From positions 1 through 9,695 of the forward strand of contig JAJFLK010000132.1 of the NCBI GenBank assembly GCA_021772735.1: a stretch of DNA of 9,695 bases, read 5' to 3'. The DNA is from Candidatus Sumerlaeota bacterium. GTDB taxonomy: Bacteria; Sumerlaeota; Sumerlaeia; MVZB01; JAJFLK01. This document shows, piece by piece, positions 1 through 4,722 of the stretch. The position numbers and the translations under genes are program-made. Position 1 is the first letter of the stretch; each line of letters opens with the position of its first letter. Under the pieces are notes generated by a model that searched no databases, had not been told where the DNA came from, and saw only the letters and a program-made list of their open reading frames with translations.

Positions 1-226
1 TTGCGCCGGCCGCCGGATTTCCTTCCACGTTCGCCGAGTAACCCTGGCTGGCGATCTGGGCCGAGGGCACCTGTGCCCCCGGGGTGTCTCGGATTACATG
101 CGCGGAGATTTCCTCGATGGCCAGGCGCGCCGTACCTTGACTCGGGCCAATGATGAATCCCACCATCAGACAGGTTCCCGCCGCAGCCGCTCCCAGTGTC
201 AATCCTCGTGCCTTATGTCGTCTCAT
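1..226 (-). CDS. Secreted protein of unknown function, 3' end cut by window edge
   Basis: Reading the minus strand from the ATG at 224-226 gives 75 codons with no stop before the window edge, so only the N-terminus is present. It begins MRRHKARG, continues with a hydrophobic stretch at about residues 9-26 (Gly/Ala/Leu/Val/Ile-rich) and then a small-residue segment ending GTA near residue 32. This is a typical signal peptide, so the product is probably exported. The start is supported by an AGGAG sequence 9 nt upstream (minus strand, about 236-240). The visible mature part (about 43 residues, rich in Ala, Gln, Ser and Gly) matches no family I recognise. It is transcribed divergently from the sigma-54 activator gene at 453, and a sigma-54-like promoter lies about 50 nt upstream of its start, so it may be that activator's target. 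The reading frame and signal peptide are seen directly. The function is unknown. Confidence 0.7.
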   Translation of the reverse strand, partial: MRRHKARGLTLGAAAAGTCLMVGFIIGPSQGTARLAIEEISAHVIRDTPGAQVPSAQIASQGYSANVEGNPAAGA

Positions 227-272
227 GGCTCTTCTCTCCTCCGGTTCTCGATTTCGCTTCCGGAACGCTCTA

Positions 273-289
273 TCTCAAGAGCCGTGCCC
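273..289 (-). promoter_or_regulatory. Candidate sigma-54 (-24/-12) promoter for the secreted-protein gene
   Basis: The minus strand reads GGGCACGGCTCTTGAGA. Against the consensus TGGCACG-N4-TTGCW, the -24 part matches GGCACG, the spacing is exact (GG-N10-G) and the -12 part has TTG. The normally conserved C after it is A (GA in place of GC). The predicted transcription start is near 264, giving a leader of about 38 nt before the ATG at 226. Its position beside a sigma-54 activator gene strengthens the call. The -12 mismatch weakens it. Confidence 0.4.
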
Positions 290-375
290 GCTTTCGAATC
301 AGAGTCAACTTGAACAATATCAATGCTAAATGGCGGAACGAGCCACATGGCCCCTCACGCCCGCGCTCAGTCCGG

Positions 376-404
376 TTGACATTCAATGTCGCCATGATTA
401 CGTT
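376..404 (+). promoter_or_regulatory. Weak candidate sigma-70-type promoter of the activator gene
   Basis: A perfect TTGACA hexamer lies at 376-381. The 17-bp-spaced position holds only TACGTT (399-404), a poor -10. The hexamer overlaps the palindrome at 378-390, which would suit autorepression if both are real. The ATG at 453 has no good Shine-Dalgarno sequence (only GGAAA at 442-446). Confidence 0.22.
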
Positions 405-411
405 CAATGAC
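378..411. promoter_or_regulatory. Palindrome plus phased direct repeat, candidate activator-binding site
   Basis: GACATTCAATGTC (378-390) is a perfect inverted repeat with 6-bp arms and a one-base centre. TTCAATG recurs at 382-388 and 403-409, exactly 21 bp apart (two helical turns). The second copy keeps only one good half-site. The palindrome centre is about 120 bp upstream of the start predicted for the divergent sigma-54 promoter, the usual distance for an enhancer site bound by a Fis-type DNA-binding domain. The repeats are seen directly. Their role is inferred. Confidence 0.4.
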
Positions 412-452
412 ATCGACCGAATCCGACGCCGCCCGCCTACTGGAAACCTACC

Positions 453-2021
453 ATGACCAATCTCCCCCCCGACGAACGCGCATTCCTCGCCACCATCGCC
501 CGGCTTGGCTTCTGCAACCCGTTCCTGCCTGAGCGAATCGAACTCGAAAAGCAGGCGCTCGGCGATGAATACGTCACAGCGGGCAAGGTCTGGAGTCTCC
601 AGCCTGACCAAGAACTGCTCGGTTTCTACCCGAACACGAATAAGATCCTCGAACACACCGCCCGGATCTGCGCGACCATGCGCGACGCCATGGCTTCGGG
701 CGAAGCCAAATACACGAATGCGGACCTGCGGCCCTACGAGGAAGCCGTGTTCTTCATCCTCTATAATCGATTCCAGTCCGAGATGTTCGAGTATGTCACC
801 CGCGCCATCGAACGCGGAGAGGCCAAGGCGCGGGTCGAGTTCTATCCCGAGTTTGAGCGGGCAGTCGCCGAATACTTCGGCGTCGATGCGCGCATCAACC
901 TGCCGCCCGAAGAGGTCGCGCACGTCTTCGCCTGCTTCTTCCAGATCCGGCGCGCGTTCCACCATTTGTTCGGCTTCATCATCGGCGGCTCGCTCCCGGC
1001 CGCGCGCGTCCGCGCCGCCGCTTGGCAATCGATCTTCACGCACGACATGCGCCGATACCGCCGCTCGCTTTACTCACGCATGGGCGATATGACAACGCTC
1101 ATCACCGGTGCCTCGGGCACGGGCAAGGAAGTCGTCGCCCGCGCCATCGGGGTCTCGCGATACATCCCCTTCGACCCGGTTACGCGCACGTTCGGCGAGG
1201 ATTTCCTGGGCTCGTTCATCCCAATCAATATCTCGGCCCTGCCCTCGACGCTGATCGAATCCGAACTGTTCGGCCATCGGCGCGGCGCGTTCACCGGCGC
1301 GCTGCAATCTCGGGTCGGCTGGCTCGAGCTCTGCCCCGCGCTGGGCACGGTTTTTCTCGATGAGATCGGCGAGCTCGACGGCACGATACAAGTCAAGCTC
1401 CTGCGCGTCCTGCAGGAGCGCACGTTCTCCCGAATCGGCGAGACCGAGCCGCGACGATTCGAAGGCAAGATCATCGCCGCGACGAACCGCGATCTGGAAT
1501 CCGAGATGCGCGAGGGCGGCTTCCGCGAGGATTTTTATTATCGCCTCTGCTCGGACATCATCGAGACCTCGACGCTCCGCGATCAGCTCGCCGATACACC
1601 CTCGGAACTGGGAAAACTTGTACGTTTTATCACGCGCCGCATCGCTGGCGAAGAAGTGGCCGATTCGATCTCCGAGGAAATCACCGCCTGGATCGAGCGC
1701 GAGCTTGGGGTCGATTATGCATGGCCCGGCAATGTCCGCGAGCTCGAACAGTGCGTGCGAAATTACATCATCCGGGGGTCATACACACCGCGCGCGCAGG
1801 CGACCCCGGCCGTCAATGGCCGCGACGCTCTCACGGCGGATTTCCTCGCCGGCTCGACCACGGCCGAGCAACTCCTGGTCCGATACTGCACGATCGTCTA
1901 CGCGCAGACGGGCAACTATCAGGAGACCGCCCGTCGGCTCGAACTCGATCACCGCACCGTGAAGCGCAAGATCGACCACGAGCTGCTCGACGCCATTAAA
2001 ATGGGTGGCCAGAACGGCTAA
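453..2021 (+). CDS. Sigma-54-dependent transcriptional activator with orphan N-terminal domain
   Basis: This 522-residue protein is a bacterial enhancer-binding protein, which uses ATP hydrolysis to open promoters held by RpoN RNA polymerase. Residues 1 to about 205 form a mostly helical region with a NPFLPERIELE segment near 22-32. I recognise no receiver, PAS, GAF or V4R domain there. The AAA+ domain follows: Walker A GASGTGKE (219-226), the sigma-54-contacting GAFTGA loop (278-283), Walker B with D303-E304, sensor I N345, and arginine fingers in FREDFYYRL (R358, R364). The usual PPLRERxEDI segment after the fingers is replaced by a divergent TLRDQ sequence. WPGNVRELEQ marks the end of the AAA+ core, and a Fis-type helix-turn-helix lies at about 487-507. 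All catalytic motifs are intact, so it should be functional. The signal sensed cannot be read from the sequence. It is divergent from the secreted-protein gene, its most likely target. Confidence 0.93.
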   Translation: MTNLPPDERAFLATIARLGFCNPFLPERIELEKQALGDEYVTAGKVWSLQPDQELLGFYPNTNKILEHTARICATMRDAMASGEAKYTNADLRPYEEAVFFILYNRFQSEMFEYVTRAIERGEAKARVEFYPEFERAVAEYFGVDARINLPPEEVAHVFACFFQIRRAFHHLFGFIIGGSLPAARVRAAAWQSIFTHDMRRYRRSLYSRMGDMTTLITGASGTGKEVVARAIGVSRYIPFDPVTRTFGEDFLGSFIPINISALPSTLIESELFGHRRGAFTGALQSRVGWLELCPALGTVFLDEIGELDGTIQVKLLRVLQERTFSRIGETEPRRFEGKIIAATNRDLESEMREGGFREDFYYRLCSDIIETSTLRDQLADTPSELGKLVRFITRRIAGEEVADSISEEITAWIERELGVDYAWPGNVRELEQCVRNYIIRGSYTPRAQATPAVNGRDALTADFLAGSTTAEQLLVRYCTIVYAQTGNYQETARRLELDHRTVKRKIDHELLDAIKMGGQNG

Positions 2022-2067
2022 CGATCGATTTTTCTCTTCGCAAGCTCCGCAGCCGCTCAATCACACG

Positions 2068-3471
2068 CTATTTCTCGGGGAAAACTTCCTTCAACTCGTC
2101 TAACGCCTTTTCAAATCGCGGATACGTGCGCGCGCGGACGCGCCGTGCGTCGTTCAGGTGCCCGGCCTCGCCCAGTTCCGATGCTGTCTGCCGGACCCGC
2201 TTGAGCGTTTCGAGTAATGCGCCTCTCTCGCGCGCGCTCACGCGAACCTCGCGCCGCCGGACCGCAACGTTCATCGCGTCGCAAAATTGCTGAACGAACA
2301 GCCCGGGGCAGTGCAATTCGGCCAGCCGTCCCTCGTCGATCAGTTCGCGCATCACTTCGTCCAGTTCATATATCCCCGCCGCCAGAGCTTCGGCTCCGGC
2401 CGGCATCTCGATCCGAGGGCAGTCCTCGATGCTATTGGCGTGCTCGGGAAGGCGATCGGCAAGACGGTCGATCGCGACGGGAATGGTGCCTGAGGCACCC
2501 CCCCTTGGATCCGTGTCGGGACCCACCCCGGCACCGGCATCCGCGCCGCCGCCTGAGGCACCACCCTGGGCCGTGCCTATATCCGTGCCGCCGCCGACAC
2601 CTCGCTCGCCGCCGTGATTCGCGACAACCCGCGCCACAGACATCGCGTCGTGCGCGTGGAAATGCGCGTCATCATTGAACGCAAAATCTTCGGGCGCGCT
2701 CGAATGCGAATAGCCATGCATTTGCATAAGAAATAGCAGGGCGCCGGCCGCGATCAATGCGTTGTTCGCAGTCGCGCTGAACTTCGCGAATGTCTCATGC
2801 CGCCGCCAATAGGAGAGCGCCGCGACCATCACCGTCAACGCCGCGATCTGACCGAGTTCGACGCCCAGATTGAACGACAATATCCGGAGGATCAACCCAT
2901 CCTCGCCCAGTGGCAATTGCTGCAATCGGGTCGAAAGACCGAATCCATGAATCAGGCCGAAGATAAGAACGGCCGCGGGCAGATTGGGCGACTTGACGTC
3001 CAGATATCGACGGAAGCCATCGTTGTTATCGAAGCCCTTGTAGCAAACGCTCAGCGCGATCACGGCATCGACCAGAAAATAATTCGCTGTGATCATCTTA
3101 AGCGTCGCGAAGATCAGCGTGATGCTGTGGCCGATCGTAAACGCGGTGACAAACTTGACGATCTCGCCGAATCCGCGCAGAAAAAAGACAACGCCGAACA
3201 GGAAAAGAAGATGATCGTATCCGGTCAGCATGTGCATCGCGCCGAGCCGGGCGTATTGAAGGTAACCGCCTTCAAGCATCGCCTCGCGGTCGGCCGCCGA
3301 GATGCCATGCGCCTCGCCGCCCGACGCGACCGCGAACAATGCCATCGCGGCGACAGCGATCAACAGTCGGGTCCGAAAGCCGCGGGATCGGGACCCGCCG
3401 CCCGCAGAATCCAACAGTCCCGATGGTTCAGTTGTTCTCATCGCTTCCGTGTCTCGATTCACACGTGTCAT
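2068..3471 (-). CDS. HupE/UreJ-type membrane protein fused to a soluble C-terminal domain
   Basis: 467 residues. A signal peptide-like segment (about 34-55, ending EAHG) is followed by a polytopic membrane domain to about residue 250. Its motifs are those of the HupE/UreJ_2 family: H80-x5-DH (86-87) in GAMHMLTGYDHLLFL, AFTIGHSITL (H115), GLIHGFGLS (H175) and FNLGVELGQ (E205). Relatives are linked to hydrogenase or urease metal handling or to uncharacterised metal transport; no such enzyme is encoded here, so the substrate is unknown. Next comes a histidine-rich stretch (H252, H256, H270, H272, H274), a Gly/Ala/Asp linker (about 284-330) and a helical, charged domain of about 135 residues with Cys at 351, 388 and 397. 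Family members often end soon after the membrane domain, so the C-terminal part is an unusual addition. The chosen start has GAGGGG just upstream (minus strand); Met11 is an alternative. The gene converges on the activator gene with a 46-nt gap that has no clear terminator. Confidence 0.85.
   Translation of the reverse strand: MTRVNRDTEAMRTTEPSGLLDSAGGGSRSRGFRTRLLIAVAAMALFAVASGGEAHGISAADREAMLEGGYLQYARLGAMHMLTGYDHLLFLFGVVFFLRGFGEIVKFVTAFTIGHSITLIFATLKMITANYFLVDAVIALSVCYKGFDNNDGFRRYLDVKSPNLPAAVLIFGLIHGFGLSTRLQQLPLGEDGLILRILSFNLGVELGQIAALTVMVAALSYWRRHETFAKFSATANNALIAAGALLFLMQMHGYSHSSAPEDFAFNDDAHFHAHDAMSVARVVANHGGERGVGGGTDIGTAQGGASGGGADAGAGVGPDTDPRGGASGTIPVAIDRLADRLPEHANSIEDCPRIEMPAGAEALAAGIYELDEVMRELIDEGRLAELHCPGLFVQQFCDAMNVAVRRREVRVSARERGALLETLKRVRQTASELGEAGHLNDARRVRARTYPRFEKALDELKEVFPEK
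2488..2562. repeat. Direct repeat inside the HupE-like gene's linker
   Basis: GCCTGAGGCACC occurs at 2488-2499 and again at 2551-2562, 63 nt (21 codons) apart, within the low-complexity linker of the minus-strand gene. The first copy is part of a perfect inverted repeat (GGTGCC-TGA-GGCACC, 2485-2499). Both encode GGASG-type residues, so the linker probably grew by in-frame duplication. Confidence 0.5.
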
Positions 3472-3640
3472 TTCCCCCTCTTTTCGCCCATCACCCAGTC
3501 AGGCTTCGCCCGCTGATTCTCGTTGGCCCGTGCCCAAATTTCGAGCAAGCTATTATGAGGCGTCTCGCAGAATTGGACAATGGCATTCGGAACGCGACTT
3601 GAAGAGCGATAGACCTTCGGCAACTCAAGGCAACCGGCAA

Positions 3641-3955
3641 GTGAATCCCGACCCCGAGTTCCGTTTCGAGATCGGACAGCTTGTCCGCCACCGCCGGTAT
3701 GGCTACCGTGGCGTCGTCTTCGACCGCGATGCGAAGTGCGAGGCCGAGGATGAATGGTACGAGAACAATCAGACTCAGCCGCCCCGGGATCGGCCGTGGT
3801 ATCACGTCCTCGTCGACGGCCGCGAGCATTCGACCTACGCCGCGCAATCGAACCTAGAGGCCGACCCCTCGCCCCGCCCGGTCAACCACCCCTGGCTCGA
3901 AAAAGTCTTCTCCTCGTTTGTCGCCGGCCGGTATTACAAAGAAAACGTAAACTGA
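3641..3955 (+). CDS. hspQ: HspQ/YccV-like protein (hemimethylated-DNA-binding domain family)
   Basis: 104 residues from a GTG start. The protein matches the HspQ/YccV family in order and length: FEIGQLVRHRRYGYRGVV (about 9-26), PWYHVLVDG (52-60), TYAAQSNLE (65-73) and a C-terminal HPWLEKVF segment. Escherichia coli HspQ is about 105 residues and is described as a heat-shock protein acting as a Lon protease specificity factor; an older name refers to binding of hemimethylated DNA. Either role here is by homology only. The frame stays open upstream, but that part lies antisense to the HupE-like gene, has no in-frame ATG near the domain and is unlike the family. GTG at 3641, with AAGG 10 nt upstream, gives the normal family length; TTG at 3599 is the alternative. 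A TATTAT sequence at 3551-3556 could be a -10 element, but no matching -35 was found. It is divergent from the HupE-like gene and convergent with the next. Confidence 0.82.
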   Translation: MNPDPEFRFEIGQLVRHRRYGYRGVVFDRDAKCEAEDEWYENNQTQPPRDRPWYHVLVDGREHSTYAAQSNLEADPSPRPVNHPWLEKVFSSFVAGRYYKENVN

Positions 3956-4035
3956 ACGGGCGGGGCCGACTAGCGATTCCAGCTAGCCAGCATTCTTGGA
4001 TCGGATGTCCGGCGGATCGCGGAACCTTGCTCTCA

Positions 4036-4383
4036 TCACGGCCCCATCCGGATCAAGAATCCGACGAACCAAAAAACTGGAATGATGACGACAGCTTGAA
4101 TGACAAGCATAAGGACATTGAATCGCAGCCACCGCCGCTCCGCATACGAGCAGCCAAGCAGCAGCGCCAGCGCGAGCGGTGGAATGACAAAACTGTCGAG
4201 CATTCTACGCACCGGCAGAAGCCGTTCATTATCTGGACCGTGCGCCTCGAACCACGTCGGAATAAACAGAGCGAACCCCAAATCGACCGAGAGGCAGATC
4301 GAGCCCACGACGACGATGCCGAGAATCAGCTTGCCGGTGACGATCGCAAAACGTTTGAGCGTCGATTCGAATTGTGCGTCCAT
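4036..4383 (-). CDS. Hypothetical small integral membrane protein, three helices
   Basis: 115 residues from the ATG at 4381-4383. The frame extends to a TTG at 4422 that would add 13 residues, and no convincing Shine-Dalgarno sequence precedes either start. Three hydrophobic segments are visible: a long one at about 12-45 (KLILGIVVVGSICL onward), one at 64-80 (SFVIPPLALALLLGC) and one at 89-111 (VLMLVIQAVVIIPVFWFVGF). The polar loop between the first two is charged. I recognise no family or catalytic motif and assign no function. The hydrophobic pattern on this strand reads as real protein, whereas the opposite frame gives charged low-complexity sequence. It converges on the HspQ-like gene (80-nt gap). 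The 18-bp palindrome at 4453-4470 lies about 70 bp upstream of its ATG (31 bp from the TTG), so that site may control it. Confidence 0.6.
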   Translation of the reverse strand: MDAQFESTLKRFAIVTGKLILGIVVVGSICLSVDLGFALFIPTWFEAHGPDNERLLPVRRMLDSFVIPPLALALLLGCSYAERRWLRFNVLMLVIQAVVIIPVFWFVGFLIRMGP

Positions 4384-4440
4384 TTCAAGCCCATCAATAT
4401 CAAGCGGTGCGTTATCGGGCAACAGCGGAGCATAAATTTC

Positions 4441-4471
4441 TTGAGTCTCGACGTATACAGGCCTGTATACT
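4441..4471 (+). promoter_or_regulatory. Candidate promoter with 19-bp spacer containing a palindrome
   Basis: TTGAGT (4441-4446, 4 of 6 to TTGACA) and TATACT (4466-4471, 5 of 6 to TATAAT) are separated by 19 bp. Most of the spacer is the perfect palindrome at 4453-4470, which runs into the -10. A long spacer carrying a dyad is the arrangement used by MerR-family activators, which twist the DNA to realign the hexamers. No MerR-type gene is in the window. Transcription would start near 4478, toward the small ORF and the FG-GAP gene. Confidence 0.35.
4453..4470. promoter_or_regulatory. Perfect 18-bp palindrome, candidate operator
   Basis: GTATACAGGCCTGTATAC equals its own reverse complement over all 18 bases, and each end is itself a GTATAC palindrome. 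It lies in the gap between the divergently arranged membrane-protein gene (4036-4383) and the plus-strand ORFs from 4555, so a bound dimer could control both. It has no flanking T-run and no loop, so it is a protein-binding site rather than a terminator. Confidence 0.6.
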
Positions 4472-4480
4472 CAGCCTCGT

Positions 4481-4500
4481 TGGGTCATGATGGGTCATGG
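4481..4500. repeat. Two tandem copies of a 10-bp unit
   Basis: TGGGTCATGA (4481-4490) is followed at once by TGGGTCATGG (4491-4500), nine of ten bases identical and a period of one helical turn. It begins about 10 bp after the 18-bp palindrome and just beyond the predicted transcription start. It could be a second regulator site or simple tandem slippage. Confidence 0.5.
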
Positions 4501-4554
4501 GCCCGAACGGGTGGTTGCCGCCTAACATTAACAATTCAAACCAAGCCTCTTTGG

Positions 4555-4722
4555 ATGGCGCGCTTGTCTGTGCGCGAGCTGGACGAATTTAGATTCGCAT
4601 CGCTCGGCGACGCCGTGGAGCGCGTCGCAACCGGGATGAAGCGGTATATACGCCGAGGACGCAAATTGATGCGCCCGATCCTCTGGACGGAATTCGTTAA
4701 GCGAGGAGAACTGGCGAGATGA
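4555..4722 (+). CDS. Possible 55-residue basic protein, coupled to the FG-GAP gene
   Basis: The frame from ATG 4555 encodes 55 residues: MARLSVRELDEF at the start, then a basic Arg/Lys-rich middle (GMKRYIRRGRKLM) and the end WTEFVKRGELAR. Its TGA (4720-4722) overlaps the ATG of the FG-GAP gene (4719) as ATGA, a common sign of translational coupling. Codon third positions are mostly G or C, as in the confident genes. Against it, no Shine-Dalgarno sequence precedes this ATG, the frame is open far upstream through antisense sequence, and I recognise no homologue. It could be a short regulator or DNA-binding peptide, or a chance frame that merely carries the next gene's ribosome binding site. Confidence 0.35.
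   Translation: MARLSVRELDEFRFASLGDAVERVATGMKRYIRRGRKLMRPILWTEFVKRGELAR

Noticed and set aside
270..1043. Long open frame on the minus strand opposite the activator gene (257 codons)
   Set aside because: It is Arg/Asp/Glu/Gly-rich low-complexity sequence lying antisense to a gene with intact AAA+ motifs; such frames are common opposite GC-rich genes.
2022..2067. Possible terminator between the convergent activator and HupE-like genes
   Set aside because: A short T-run (ATTTTT) exists, but no stable hairpin precedes it on either strand.
2797..3640. Plus-strand frames opposite and upstream of the HspQ-like domain, including extension of that protein to 3302
   Set aside because: They are antisense to the HupE-like membrane domain, and the extension has no in-frame start near the domain and no family match.
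3970..3986. CTAGC/GCTAG inverted repeat between the HspQ-like and membrane-protein genes
   Set aside because: It has only a 5-bp stem with no T-run and little pairing beyond it; chance is likely.
3754..4554. Plus-strand frame upstream of 4555 across the small membrane-protein gene
   Set aside because: The residues are charged and low-complexity, while the opposite strand gives three clear hydrophobic helices.
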